From Rhodovulum sp. (GTDB lineage: Bacteria; Pseudomonadota; Alphaproteobacteria; Rhodobacterales; Rhodobacteraceae): a stretch of 64,000 nucleotides of DNA. This document shows positions 50,893 to 62,251 of this stretch, in pieces. The position numbers were made by a program, and so were the translations under genes. Position 1 is the first letter of the stretch; every line of letters starts with the position of its first letter. The notes beneath the pieces are model-generated. The model was given only the letters and a program-made list of their open reading frames with translations. It did not search any database and had not been told where the DNA came from. Location of the stretch: contig JACKKC010000017.1 in assembly GCA_020637615.1 (NCBI GenBank), positions 7,091 to 71,090 on the forward strand, given 5' to 3'.

Positions 50893-51455
50893 GCCCGTGC
50901 CTCCTCCGGCGGCGTGTCCATGATGTCGAGGAGCCGGCTGCGGGCGCGCGAGAGGCGGCTCATGACGGTGCCCATCGGCAGGTCCAGCACCTCGGCGGTC
51001 TCGCGGTAGTTCAGCCCCTCGATGGCGACGAGGACGAGCACCGCCCGCTGGTCGTCCGGCAGCCGGTCGACGGCATCCCGGATCCGGGCGAGGGTCAGCC
51101 GGTCGTCGAGCCGCCGCGCGCTCTGGCCGCCGTCGGAGAGCTCGGTGCGCTCGGGGTCGACGCGGGTGCCGCGCACCTTCTGGCGACGGCGGTCGTCGAG
51201 CCAGAGATTCTGCATGATGCGAAACATCCAGCTGTCCATCCGCGTGCCGGGACGGAACTGGTCGGCGTGGCGCAGCGCGCGCTCGCAGGCGGTCTGCACC
51301 AGGTCGTCCCCAGCGTCGCCCGAACCCGTTAGGGCATAGGCGAAGCGCCGCAGCCGCGGCACGAGATTCACCAGCTCGCTCTGGAACCTGCTGTCCAGCC
51401 CCGTGTCCCCCCTCGACGTCGAAGCCAGGATTCCACCGGGCCCGATCGGCCCCAT
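50880..51455 (-). CDS. ECF-type RNA polymerase sigma factor
   Basis: A 191-aa sigma-70 family protein. Region 2 spans LVPRLRRFAYALTGSGDAGD to MDSWMFRIMQNLWLDDRRRQ; region 4 is DRLPDDQRAVLVLVAIEGLN followed by YRETAEVLDLPMGTVMSRLS. No other domain. The start is uncertain: the ATG at 51455 gives about 25 residues before region 2, and the longer open frame runs into the divergent gene's leader. Divergent from the subtilase gene with only 82 bases between starts, so both may share a control region. Confidence 0.88.
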   Translation of the reverse strand: MGPIGPGGILASTSRGDTGLDSRFQSELVNLVPRLRRFAYALTGSGDAGDDLVQTACERALRHADQFRPGTRMDSWMFRIMQNLWLDDRRRQKVRGTRVDPERTELSDGGQSARRLDDRLTLARIRDAVDRLPDDQRAVLVLVAIEGLNYRETAEVLDLPMGTVMSRLSRARSRLLDIMDTPPEEARAWAR

Positions 51456-51537
51456 GCTACGAAAATCGGCGGGCTTCAGCAACTTGCATCCTGTGGTGAC
51501 CGGATTGCATGATGTCGCCGGGAGGAGTGGTAGTCTC

Positions 51538-53325
<1,788 letters not shown>

Positions 53326-53425
53326 CCGGGCGCCCGCGGACCCCGCACCGCGCCGCGGTCGGCAAAGGGGTTTGACAAGCGGGGGCTCCGGCCGGACCCT
53401 GCGGCGGTCAGCGAGGGAGGCGGCG

Positions 53426-54421
53426 ATGGGCTTCGAGGCTCTGGTGGTCGACAAGGACGGGGAAGGCAAGACCCATGCCGCGGTGCGCCGGCTGGAGGTC
53501 GACGACCTGCCCGCGGGCGAGGTGACGGTCGCGGTCCACTATAGCTCGGTCAACTACAAGGACGGGCTCTGCATCGGCCCCGGCGCGGGGCTGGTGCGAA
53601 AATACCCGCATGTGCCGGGGGTCGATTTCGCCGGGATCGTCGAGGACTCCTCCGATCCACGCTACGCGCCTGGCGACGCGGTGGTCCTGACCGGCTGGCG
53701 GGTCGGCGAGGCGCATTGGGGCGGCTATGCGCAGAAGGCCCGCGTCCGGGCGGACTGGCTGGTGCCGCTGCCCGAGGGCCTGACGCTGCGCCAGGCCATG
53801 GCGATCGGCACCGCCGGCTTCACCGCGATGCTGGCGGTGATGGCGCTCGAGGAGCACGGGCTGGCGCCGGGTCACGGGCCGGTGCTGGTGACCGGCGCCG
53901 CGGGCGGCGTCGGCTCGGTGGCGGTGGCGGTGCTGGCGCGGCTCGGCCACGAGGTCGCCGCGGTCACCGGACGGCCGGAGACCGAGGGCTATCTGCGCGG
54001 CCTCGGCGCGAGCCGGATCGTGCCGCGCGAGGAGATCGCCGAAGCGATCGCGCGGCCGATGGAATCCGAGACCTGGGCGGGATGCATCGACGCGGTCGGC
54101 GGCACGGTCCTGGCGCGGGTGACCAAGCAGCTGAAATACCGCTGCTCGGTGGCCGCGGTCGGCAATGCCGGCGGGCTCGACGTGCCGCTCAGCGTCATCC
54201 CGCTGCTGCTGCGCGGCGTGAACATCCTCGGCATCGACAGCGTGCTCCAGCCCTTCGAGAACCGCATTCGCGCCTGGGGCCGGTTGACCCGCGATCTCGA
54301 TCTCGACATGCTGGAGGGCATGGTCCGTTCGGCCACCCTCGCCGATCTGCCTGGGCTCGGCCGGGACATTCTGAAGGGCAGGGTGCAGGGCCGCGTCGTG
54401 GTGGATGTCGCCGGGGCATGA
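53426..54421 (+). CDS. acuI: Acryloyl-CoA reductase-type MDR oxidoreductase (AcuI/YhdH family)
   Basis: A 331-aa zinc-free medium-chain reductase. SSVNYKDGLCIGPGAGLVRK and PHVPGVDFAGIVEDSSDPRY are signature segments of the AcuI/YhdH group, followed by VTGAAGGVGSVAVAVLARLG for NADPH. AcuI reduces toxic acryloyl-CoA to propionyl-CoA, notably in DMSP breakdown and 3-hydroxypropionate use. The gene stands 186 bases ahead of a BCCT transporter gene on the same strand. The ATG at 53426 has a GGGAGG site. Confidence 0.88.
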   Translation: MGFEALVVDKDGEGKTHAAVRRLEVDDLPAGEVTVAVHYSSVNYKDGLCIGPGAGLVRKYPHVPGVDFAGIVEDSSDPRYAPGDAVVLTGWRVGEAHWGGYAQKARVRADWLVPLPEGLTLRQAMAIGTAGFTAMLAVMALEEHGLAPGHGPVLVTGAAGGVGSVAVAVLARLGHEVAAVTGRPETEGYLRGLGASRIVPREEIAEAIARPMESETWAGCIDAVGGTVLARVTKQLKYRCSVAAVGNAGGLDVPLSVIPLLLRGVNILGIDSVLQPFENRIRAWGRLTRDLDLDMLEGMVRSATLADLPGLGRDILKGRVQGRVVVDVAGA

Positions 54422-54433
54422 CCACGACGACCC

Positions 54434-54450
54434 GTGTCCGGTGGGGACAC
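54434..54450 (+). promoter_or_regulatory. Palindrome between acuI and the BCCT gene
   Basis: GTGTCC and GGACAC are separated by five bases (GGTGG). It lies 13 bases after acuI and 157 before the transporter start. It could be a repressor operator for the transporter or a weak hairpin after acuI; there is no T run. Confidence 0.35.
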
Positions 54451-54606
54451 AATCGCGGGGCGAACCTCTGTGTCCGCAGTCGCGCTATGGGATCCCGTCC
54501 GACGACGGGCTGACGGTGACTGACCCCTGCCGGTCGCATTTCGCGGGTCGATCCCTCTGGATCGGCCCAGGATGGCGCGCAGGGAAGCAAAGGGGAATCG
54601 AACCGC

Positions 54607-56238
54607 ATGGCAGAGAGCGACATCGCCGACGTTCCGATGGATCCTTCGGTCAACTACGAGATCGGACAGGACAACATCCAGACGTCGCTTGGCCCCTTCG
54701 GGCTCGACATCCACAACCCGGTCTTTCTCGTCTCCGGGCTCGGCATCCTCGCCTTCGTGCTCGGGACGCTGATGTTCCCGGAAGGCGCGACCACGCTCTT
54801 CAACGGCATCCGCGGCTGGCTGACCAATCACCTCGACTGGTTCTTCATCATCGCGGGCAACGTCTTCGTCATCTTCTGCCTGCTCCTGATCGTCACGCCG
54901 CTCGGCAACGTGCGCCTCGGGGGCGAGGATGCCAGGCCCGACTACAATTATTTCGGCTGGTTCGCGATGCTCTTCGCGGCCGGGATGGGCATCGGCCTGA
55001 TGTTCTTCGGGGTGCTCGAGCCGGTCTATCACATGGCGATCTCGGAGCCGCTCGGCGTGCCCTCGCCCTTCGACGCCGACGGCAACCTGATCCCCGAGAA
55101 CGTGGCGGCGGCTCGCGCCATGGGCATGGCCGCGACCACCTACCACTGGGCGCTGCATCCTTGGGCGATGTATGCGGTCGTCGGGCTGGCGCTCGCCTTC
55201 TTCACCTACAACCGCGGCCTGCCGCTGACGATCCGCTCGGCCTTCTATCCGGTCTTCGGCAACCGCGTCTGGGGTCCGACCGGCCATGTGATCGACACGG
55301 TCGCGGTCTTCGCCACGCTCTTCGGGCTCGCCACCTCGCTCGGCTTCGGCGCCGAGCAGGCGGTGGCCGGGCTCAACTATCTCTTCGGTATCCCGAACAC
55401 CGAAGTCGTGAAGGTGATCCTGATCATCGCGATCACCGCCGTGGCGACCACATCGGTGCTCAAGGGGCTCGACGGCGGGGTCAAGCGCGCCTCCGAGATC
55501 AACATGGTGCTCGCCTTCATCCTGCTGCTCTTCGTGATCTTCACGGCCGGGGCCGGGCGGATCTTCGGCGATTTCTTCGCCACGCTCCGCGCCTATGTCG
55601 GTGAGCTCGTTCCGCTCTCCAATCCCTTCGGCCGCACCGACGACGGCTTCCGCCACGGCTGGACCGCCTTCTACTGGGCCTGGTGGATCTCCTGGTCGCC
55701 CTTCGTCGGCATGTTCATCGCGCGCGTCAGCCGCGGTCGCAGCGTGCGGGAATTCGTGATCTGCGTGCTGCTGATCCCGAGCCTCGTCTGCACGCTCTGG
55801 ATGGCGGTCTTCGGCGGCACGGCGATCGAGCAGGCCCTGACCAACCCGGACAGCGCGGTCAAGGCCTATGTGATCGACAGCTACAGCCCGGAGCTCTCGC
55901 TCTTCGGCATGCTGTCGGAACTGCCGCTCGCCTCGATCACCTCGGTGATCGGCATCATCCTGGTGATCGTCTTCTTCGTCACCTCGTCGGATTCCGGCTC
56001 GCTCGTCATCGACACGATCACCGCCGGCGGCAAGACCGACGGGCCGCTGCCGCAGCGGGTTTTCTGGTGCTTGCTCGAGGGATTGGTGGCCATTGCGCTG
56101 CTGCTCGGCGGCGGGCTCGCGGCCCTGCAATCCATGGCGGTGGCGACGGGCTTTCCCTTCGCGGTGCTGCTGCTCCTGATGTGCGTGGCGGTCTGGATGG
56201 GGTTGCGCGCCGAGCGACGCGGCAAGTCGCTCGGCTGA
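54607..56238 (+). CDS. BCCT-family betaine/carnitine/choline-type transporter
   Basis: A 543-aa inner-membrane carrier with 12 transmembrane segments. GMGIGLMFFGVLEPVYHM is the BCCT signature; FHWGLHPWA-like YHWALHPWAMYAVVGLALAF and WAWWISWSPFVGMFIARVSR hold the conserved tryptophan box. These carriers import quaternary ammonium or sulphonium compounds with Na+ or H+. Next to acuI, DMSP import (DddT-like) is plausible, and glycine betaine is the main alternative. A strong hairpin follows the gene. Confidence 0.93.
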   Translation: MAESDIADVPMDPSVNYEIGQDNIQTSLGPFGLDIHNPVFLVSGLGILAFVLGTLMFPEGATTLFNGIRGWLTNHLDWFFIIAGNVFVIFCLLLIVTPLGNVRLGGEDARPDYNYFGWFAMLFAAGMGIGLMFFGVLEPVYHMAISEPLGVPSPFDADGNLIPENVAAARAMGMAATTYHWALHPWAMYAVVGLALAFFTYNRGLPLTIRSAFYPVFGNRVWGPTGHVIDTVAVFATLFGLATSLGFGAEQAVAGLNYLFGIPNTEVVKVILIIAITAVATTSVLKGLDGGVKRASEINMVLAFILLLFVIFTAGAGRIFGDFFATLRAYVGELVPLSNPFGRTDDGFRHGWTAFYWAWWISWSPFVGMFIARVSRGRSVREFVICVLLIPSLVCTLWMAVFGGTAIEQALTNPDSAVKAYVIDSYSPELSLFGMLSELPLASITSVIGIILVIVFFVTSSDSGSLVIDTITAGGKTDGPLPQRVFWCLLEGLVAIALLLGGGLAALQSMAVATGFPFAVLLLLMCVAVWMGLRAERRGKSLG

Positions 56239-56250
56239 GGCCGGGGCGCG

Positions 56251-56280
56251 CCGGCCCCTGCGGCGAGCTGCAGGGGCCGG
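56251..56280 (+). terminator. Terminator hairpin after the BCCT gene
   Basis: An 11-bp perfect stem, CCGGCCCCTGC and GCAGGGGCCGG, with an 8-nt loop lies 12 bases after the stop. It is followed by GATTTG rather than a long T run, so termination may be partial. Confidence 0.6.
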
Positions 56281-56326
56281 CCGGCGGATTTGAAACCTGC
56301 GCGGGGCGGGCCAGTTTAACCCCGCC

Positions 56327-57772
56327 ATGAGCGATGCCACGCCCGTCCTCTTCTGGTTCCGGCGCGATCTGCGCCTGAGCGACAATCCCGGGCTCGCCGC
56401 CGCCTGCCGCGACGGCGGTCCGGTCGTCCCGGTCTTCTTGCTCGACCCGGAGACCGAGGCGCTCGGTGCGGCGGCGCGATGGCGGCTCGGCCGATCCGTC
56501 GCGGATCTCGGGAGGCGGCTCGAGGCGATCGGCAGCCGCCTGATCCTGCGCCGCGGCCCGGCCGCCGGGACGCTCCTCACGCTGGCGGAGGAGACCGGCG
56601 CGCGCGGGGTGCGCTGGACGCGGCTCTACGCGCCGGAGACTGTCGCGCGCGACCGGCAGGTCAAGGCGCGCCTGGCGGCCGCCGGCATCGGGGCGACCAG
56701 CCATCCGGGCCATCTGCTCCACGAGCCCTGGGAGGTCGGGACCGGCGCGGGCGGCGCCTACCGGGTCTTCACCCCCTTCTGGCACGCGATCGCGCGGCTT
56801 GGCCTGGACGAGCCCTTGCCGGGGATCGGCCGGATCCCGGCGCCGGCGGCCTGGCCGGCATCCGATGACCTGGAGGAATGGCGGCTCGGCGCGGGCATGG
56901 ACCGTGGCGCCGCCGTGGTCGCGCGCCACGCGAAGGTCGGCGAGGCCGCCGCCGCCGAGCGGCTGGCCGGGTTTCTCGAACATCGGATCGCGAGTTATGG
57001 CCGCGACCGGGACCGCCCCGATCGCGACGGGACATCGGGGCTCTCGGAGAACCTGACCTGGGGCGAGATCTCGGTGCGGACCGTCTGGCATGCCGCGCAG
57101 CGCGCCGAGGCGGAAGGCGCCGCGGGCGCCGCGGCCTTTCTCAGGCAGCTCGGCTGGCGCGATTTCGCCTGGCACCTGCTCTGGCACGAACCGGCGATCG
57201 CGGAGCGGAACTGGCGCGCCGGCTGGGACGACTTTCCCTGGCGCGCGGACAATGCGGAGGCCGAACGCTGGCGTCGCGGCATGACCGGCGAGCCGATGGT
57301 CGATGCCGGCATGCGCGAGATGTATGTGACGGGCAGGATGCACAACCGTGCGCGGATGCTGGTGGCGAGCTATCTCACCAAGCATCTGATGACCCACTGG
57401 AAGGTCGGCGCCGACTGGTTCGCGGAATGCCTGACCGACTGGGATCCGGCCTCGAACGCGATGGGCTGGCAATGGGTCGCGGGCTCCGGCCCGGACGCGG
57501 CACCGTTCTTCCGCGTCTTCAGCCCCACGCTCCAGGCGGAGAAGTTCGACCCCGACGGCGCCTATCGCCGCCGCTACGTGGCCGAACTGGCGCCAGGGCC
57601 GCCCCATGCCGATGCGAGGGCCTATTTCGAGGCGGTGCCGCGATTCTGGGGCCTCGATCCCTCAGGGACCTATCCCGACCCCCTGGTCGACCTGAAGGCC
57701 GGCAGGCGGGCGGCGCTGGACGCCTACGGCAAGCATGTCGCCGTCCGCCCGGGCGGGCGCACCTCCGCGTGA
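56327..57772 (+). CDS. phrB: Deoxyribodipyrimidine photolyase
   Basis: A 481-aa light-driven DNA repair flavoenzyme. The N-terminal antenna domain begins VLFWFRRDLRLSDNPGLAAA; the FAD domain has GTSGLSENLTWGEIS-like binding, FLRQLGWRDFAWHLLWHEPA, GMREMYVTGRMHNRARMLVA, the DPASNAMGWQWVAGSGPDAA tryptophan region and FSPTLQAEKFDPDGAYRRRY. All expected FAD and substrate elements of a class-I CPD photolyase are present. Confidence 0.95.
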   Translation: MSDATPVLFWFRRDLRLSDNPGLAAACRDGGPVVPVFLLDPETEALGAAARWRLGRSVADLGRRLEAIGSRLILRRGPAAGTLLTLAEETGARGVRWTRLYAPETVARDRQVKARLAAAGIGATSHPGHLLHEPWEVGTGAGGAYRVFTPFWHAIARLGLDEPLPGIGRIPAPAAWPASDDLEEWRLGAGMDRGAAVVARHAKVGEAAAAERLAGFLEHRIASYGRDRDRPDRDGTSGLSENLTWGEISVRTVWHAAQRAEAEGAAGAAAFLRQLGWRDFAWHLLWHEPAIAERNWRAGWDDFPWRADNAEAERWRRGMTGEPMVDAGMREMYVTGRMHNRARMLVASYLTKHLMTHWKVGADWFAECLTDWDPASNAMGWQWVAGSGPDAAPFFRVFSPTLQAEKFDPDGAYRRRYVAELAPGPPHADARAYFEAVPRFWGLDPSGTYPDPLVDLKAGRRAALDAYGKHVAVRPGGRTSA

Positions 57773-57799
57773 CCGGGTCCACATCCGACCCGCGGTCGC

Positions 57800-57970
57800 G
57801 GAGCAGGGCATCTACATCTGGCAACGCGTCCCCGTCCGCCTGAGCTCCGGACGGGCCTGGCGCCACCATCCCGCCCGGCGGGCACCGCCGGGCAGCGCCC
57901 GCCCCGCGAAACTGCTGCTCCATTTCCGGGCAGAGACAGTCGAGAAGACAAATTGAGCGCCAGATGCGAT
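57800..57970 (+). repeat. Dispersed intergenic repeat, copy 2
   Basis: Related to 36986-37120; the conserved core here is 57846-57897, again with ACCATCCCGCCCGGCGGGCA. It is next to the decayed cfa gene. Confidence 0.6.
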
Positions 57971-58041
57971 GGCCCTGGGCAGACACGCAACGCTTGGAAT
58001 TTCCGGCAAAATCGGTTCTTATTCTCTCGCGGAGGGTCAGC

Positions 58042-59262
58042 ATGCAGGAAGACCTGGCAAGGGTGGAAACCTCGACGCGCCGGGCAGCGCACCGACCTGC
58101 CGCGCTGGTTCTCGACCACAGCTTCGCGCTCGCCAAAGGCATCCGCACCGGCAGCGTCGACGTGGAACTGCCCGACGGGCGGGTCTTTGAAGACCGAAAA
58201 GGACCGGAGCAGAAACCGGCGGCGCGGCTCACGATCCGCGACGCGCAGGTCTTCGCGGGTGGCACTTGCAGGAGCGAAGCTCAGCTTCTGCGAGGCCTAT
58301 CTCGACGGCTGGTGGGATGCACCCCCGACCTGCAGGCGCTCCTCGACGTGATCCTCAGCAACAAGAACTGGGTCGTGCGCATCCGCTCACGCCGCACTCC
58401 TGCGCGCCAGCCAACGCCCCATACTGGCGAACGCCAATACCTGGTCCCAGGCGAAGAAGAACATCGCCCATCACTACGACCTCGGCAGCAGCTACCACCA
58501 CAGCCACTGGCGCTCGACAGACGATGACCTGTTTCTCCGCGCTCTTCGACCAGGAGGCAAAGGGATCTCCCGCAGCGCAGCGCCGCAAATACGCCAGCGA
58601 TAACTCGACCGCATCAGCGCCGGCGAGAGGCATCACCTGCTCCAGATCAGCTGCGGCTGGGGAGCTTCGCGGAATATGCCGCCAGCGAACGCAGCGTGGT
58701 CACCAGCTGACCATCAGCCGCCAGCAGCACGATTTCGCCCAACGCCGCATCCAGGCGGCGGGAGCTCGGCGACAGGTGGCGATCGAGCTACGCGACTACC
58801 GCGACGAGCGCGGCGCCTATGACATCGCCTCGATCGAGATGTTCGAGGCTGATGGGCGAGAAATACTGGCCGGCCTATTTCGACACCGTGCGCGACCGGC
58901 TCAAGCCCGGCGCGCGAAGAGGCGACGATCCAGGTCATCACCATCCGGATTCTTTTTCCCACCTATCGCAAGACGGTGGACTTCATCCAAAGCCACATCT
59001 TCCCCGGCGGCATGCTGCGAGCCCCGCAGCGCTGCAGGCAGGATCCTGCGCGCAGGTCTCAAGCCGGTCGGATCGCTGGAAGACTTCGGCCAGAGCTATT
59101 CCGAGACCCTGCGGCGCTGGCATGCGGCCTTCAACGCGGCCTGGGCCGAGATCCAGCCGCTCGGCTTCGACGAGCGCTTCCGGCGGATGTGGAACCTCTA
59201 TCTCACTTCCTGCGCGGCCTCGTTCCGCACGGGAACGACCGACGTCCTTGGTGACCGCCGGG
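58042..59262 (+). pseudogene. cfa: Cyclopropane-fatty-acyl-phospholipid synthase pseudogene
   Basis: Pieces of a CFA synthase are found in order but in changing frames: MQEDLARVETSTRRAAHRPA, LSFCEAYLDGWWDAP, DLQALLDVILSNKNWVVRI, SQAKKNIAHHYDLG, QQHDFAQRRIQAAG, YRDERGAYDIASIEMFE, EKYWPAYFDTVRDRLKPGA, VDFIQSHIFPGGML, GQSYSETLRRWHAAFNAAWA and RFRRMWNLYLTSCAASFRTG. At least five frame changes are needed to read through. The intact enzyme adds a methylene from SAM to membrane fatty acids. Such density of indels within 1.2 kb, when flanking genes are clean, argues for true decay. Confidence 0.85.
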
Positions 59263-59427
59263 CCATCCGCCCGTCGAGGATCTCGTCGGGCGGCCGTAAT
59301 CGCATCGGCAGGTCATATCGTTCTCCTCCGGACGCCTCGGGGAGCGCGCGCGCCGCCGCCGGGGCTGGACGGGGGCGGGCCGCGGCGGCTAGTCAGGGCC
59401 TGAGGGCAGCAGAGCGAGGAGATCGCC

Positions 59428-60369
59428 ATGAAGCGGGCATTCGTGTTTCCCGGGCAGGGGGCGCAGGCGGTCGGGATGGGCCGCGCGCTTGCGGAGGCCT
59501 ACCCCGAGGCCCGGGCGGTCTTCGAGGAGGTCGATGCGGCGCTGGGCGAGAAGCTCTCGGCGCTGATCTGGGAAGGCGACATCGCGGAGCTGACGCTGAC
59601 CGCCAATGCCCAGCCGGCGCTGATGGCGACCTCGATCGCGGCGATGCGGGCGATGGCCTCCGTGGGGTTCGGCATCGAGCGGGCGCGCTTCGTGGCCGGG
59701 CATTCGCTGGGCGAATATTCCGCGCTCTGCGCGGCGGAGGCGCTCGGGCTGGCGGATGCCGCGCGGCTCCTGCGGCTGCGCGGCCGGGCGATGCAGGAGG
59801 CGGTGCCGGTGGGCGAGGGCGCCATGGCGGTGGTGCTCGGGCTCGATCTCGCGTCGGTCGAGGCCTTGGCGGCCGAGGCGGCGGCAGGCGAGATCTGCGC
59901 CGCGGCGAACGACAACGACCCCGCGCAGGTGGTGGTCTCCGGACATGCCGCGGCGGTGGGTCGCGCGGTGGAGATCGCCAAGGCCAAGGGGGCCAAGCGC
60001 GCCATGCTGCTGCCGGTCAGCGCGCCCTTCCATTGCGCGCTGATGGCGCCGGCGGCCGAGGCGATGGCGGAAGCGCTCGCAGGCGTCGACCTGCGGGCGC
60101 CGATCGTGCCGCTCGTCTGCAACGTCAGGGCCGAGGCGGTCAGCGATCCGGACGAAATCCGGCGGCTCCTGGTCGAGCAGGTCACCGGTCGGGTACGCTG
60201 GCGTGAGAGCGTCGCCTGGATGGCGGCGCAGGGGGTCACCGAGATCGTGGAGATCGGCGCGGGCAAGGCGCTCTCGGGCATGGTGAAGCGGATCGACAGG
60301 GAGATCGCGGTGCGCGCGGTCGGCACGCCGGCGGATGTGGCGGCACTGGAGGGAGAGACGGATGTTTGA
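59428..60369 (+). CDS. fabD: Malonyl-CoA:ACP transacylase
   Basis: A 313-aa enzyme loading malonate onto ACP for fatty-acid synthesis. FVFPGQGAQAVGMG opens the fold, AGHSLGEYSALCAAEAL holds the nucleophilic serine, RGRAMQEAVP the conserved Arg, and LPVSAPFHCALM the catalytic His. The ATG at 59428 has a GAGGAG site. Overlaps fabG by eight bases. Confidence 0.96.
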   Translation: MKRAFVFPGQGAQAVGMGRALAEAYPEARAVFEEVDAALGEKLSALIWEGDIAELTLTANAQPALMATSIAAMRAMASVGFGIERARFVAGHSLGEYSALCAAEALGLADAARLLRLRGRAMQEAVPVGEGAMAVVLGLDLASVEALAAEAAAGEICAAANDNDPAQVVVSGHAAAVGRAVEIAKAKGAKRAMLLPVSAPFHCALMAPAAEAMAEALAGVDLRAPIVPLVCNVRAEAVSDPDEIRRLLVEQVTGRVRWRESVAWMAAQGVTEIVEIGAGKALSGMVKRIDREIAVRAVGTPADVAALEGETDV

Positions 60370-61099
60370 TCTCGCGGGCAGGACGGCGCTGGTCACCGGC
60401 GCATCGGGGGGCATCGGCGGGGCGATCGCCCGGGCGCTGCACGCGCAGGGCGCGGTGGTGGCGCTCTCGGGGACGCGGGTCGCGCCGCTGGAGGAACTGG
60501 CCGGGGCGCTGGGGGAACGGGCGCATTTGCTGCCCTGCGACCTCGGCGATGCCGCCGCGGTGGAGGCGCTGCCCAAGCGGGCGGCGGAAGCGATGGGCTC
60601 GCTGGAGATCCTGGTCAACAATGCCGGGATCACCAAGGACCAGCTGATGATGCGCATGTCCGACGAGGACTGGGCGCGGGTGATCGAGGTCAACCTGACC
60701 AGCACCATGCGGCTTTCCCGCGGCGTGCTCCGGGGGATGATGAAGGCGCGCTGGGGGCGGATCGTCAACATCTCCTCGGTGGTAGGCGTCACCGGCAATC
60801 CGGGGCAGGCGAACTACGTGGCCTCCAAGGCCGGCGTGATCGGCATGTCGAAGGCGCTGGCCGCGGAGGTGGCGAGCCGCGGCATCACGGTCAATTGCGT
60901 GGCGCCGGGCTTCATCGAGAGCGCGATGACGGAGGTCCTCAACGACGAGCAGAAGGCGCGGATACTCGCGCAGATCCCCGCGGGGCGCATGGGCACCGGC
61001 GCGGAGGTGGCCGCGGCGGTCGCCTGGCTCGCCTCGGCGGAGGCGGCCTATGTCACCGGCCAGACCCTGCACGTCAACGGCGGGATGGCGATGATCTGA
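60362..61099 (+). CDS. fabG: 3-oxoacyl-ACP reductase
   Basis: A 245-aa NADPH-dependent SDR, the beta-ketoacyl-ACP reductase of type II fatty-acid synthesis. TGASGGIGGAIA binds the cofactor; NNAGITKDQLMMRMSDEDW, ISSVVGVTGNPGQANYVASK with Ser/Tyr/Lys, and NCVAPGFIESAMTE are FabG signatures. Context fabD-fabG-acpP-fabF confirms the role. ATG at 60362, coupled to fabD. Confidence 0.96.
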   Translation: MFDLAGRTALVTGASGGIGGAIARALHAQGAVVALSGTRVAPLEELAGALGERAHLLPCDLGDAAAVEALPKRAAEAMGSLEILVNNAGITKDQLMMRMSDEDWARVIEVNLTSTMRLSRGVLRGMMKARWGRIVNISSVVGVTGNPGQANYVASKAGVIGMSKALAAEVASRGITVNCVAPGFIESAMTEVLNDEQKARILAQIPAGRMGTGAEVAAAVAWLASAEAAYVTGQTLHVNGGMAMI

Positions 61100-61109
61100 C
61101 CGCGCCCGG

Positions 61110-62015
61110 TCATTTCGCCGGCAGGCTTCGCGCGGCGATGCGCTCGCGCATCAGGATATAGAGCCCCGCGCCCATGGTCACCGCGATCCCGAGCGCGGCG
61201 AGGCCGTTCGGCAGGTCCCCGAAGACCGCCCAGCCCACGAAGGTGGCGACGGGGATCTCGAGATACTGCATCGGCGCGACGGTCGCGGAGGGCGCGAAGC
61301 GCAGCGACCAGGTGAGCAGCAGATGCCCGATCGTTCCGAAGACCCCGACCGCGGCGAGCAGCAGCGCCTCGCGCAGGGTCGGGCGCACGAATTCGAGGAT
61401 CGCGAGGTCGCTGCCCGCGCCGAGGGCGATTCCCGCGACGAGGAGGGCGGTGGCCATGAGGCCGCTGACCGCCTGGAGCGCGACCGCATCGGTTTCCTTG
61501 GCGATGCGCCGGGTCAGGAGCATGAAGCCGGCGAAGATGCCGGCGACGAGGAGCGGCAGGAGTGCGGGCCAGCCGACCACCGCGAAGCTCGGCTGGATGA
61601 CGAGCAGGGTTCCGGCGAATCCCGCGGCGCAGGCGGCGATGCGGCGCGGCCCGACCTCCTCGCCCATCAGGAGCCAGCCGAGCAGCAGCAGGATGAAGGG
61701 CAGCACGAAGGTGATCGCCGTCGCGTCGGCCAGGGGCAGGAAGCGCAGCGCCGTGAAGAAGGTGCCCATGGCGGCGATGTGCAGGAGCGTGCGCAGGAAG
61801 GCGATCCTCAGGACATGCGACGGCATCGTCAGGCTGCCGCCGGTCAGCGCCACCACGGGCAGCAGGATCAGCGCCTGCCCGGCGAAGCGGCAGAGCAGCA
61901 CCTGGACGAGCGGCACGCTCGCGCCGAGAAGCTTGGCCGTGGCATCGCCGAGCGGGACCACGGCGCAGAAGCCGAGGATGAAGGCAATGCCGAGCAATGG
62001 ACGATCCGCTGTCAT
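61110..62015 (-). CDS. EamA-family DMT transporter (second copy)
   Basis: A 301-aa ten-segment membrane protein of the RhaT/EamA type: AKLLGASVPLVQVLLCRFAG in the first repeat and MQYLEIPVATFVGWAVFGDL in the second. Inserted in reverse orientation between fabG and acpP, with its stop 10 bases from the fabG stop. Substrate unknown; only distantly similar to the copy at 41473-42336. Confidence 0.85.
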   Translation of the reverse strand: MTADRPLLGIAFILGFCAVVPLGDATAKLLGASVPLVQVLLCRFAGQALILLPVVALTGGSLTMPSHVLRIAFLRTLLHIAAMGTFFTALRFLPLADATAITFVLPFILLLLGWLLMGEEVGPRRIAACAAGFAGTLLVIQPSFAVVGWPALLPLLVAGIFAGFMLLTRRIAKETDAVALQAVSGLMATALLVAGIALGAGSDLAILEFVRPTLREALLLAAVGVFGTIGHLLLTWSLRFAPSATVAPMQYLEIPVATFVGWAVFGDLPNGLAALGIAVTMGAGLYILMRERIAARSLPAK

Positions 62016-62100
62016 CGCGCGACGTTAGGGGCGGTCCGGGGCGCTTGCAATCGGCGGCCGCGCTCGAAACGCGACAGCGGCGGCGCAACCGCAATAGCAT

Positions 62101-62128
62101 TTGCCACCGGCGGCGGTTATGCTATAGC
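62101..62128 (+). promoter_or_regulatory. Possible sigma-70 promoter of acpP
   Basis: TTGCCA (62101-62106) and TATAGC (62123-62128) are spaced by 16 bases, about 120 bases ahead of the acpP start and pointing towards it. Confidence 0.35.
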
Positions 62129-62251
62129 GCCAACAAGTTGGGCCGGGGGTCATGCGTCGACTCCCGGTTTTTGATAAGGTAAACAAAGAGCGGACCGGCG
62201 CTGTCAGGCTCTGATGTGCATACCGGAACCGGACCAGCAAGAGGACAAGCA

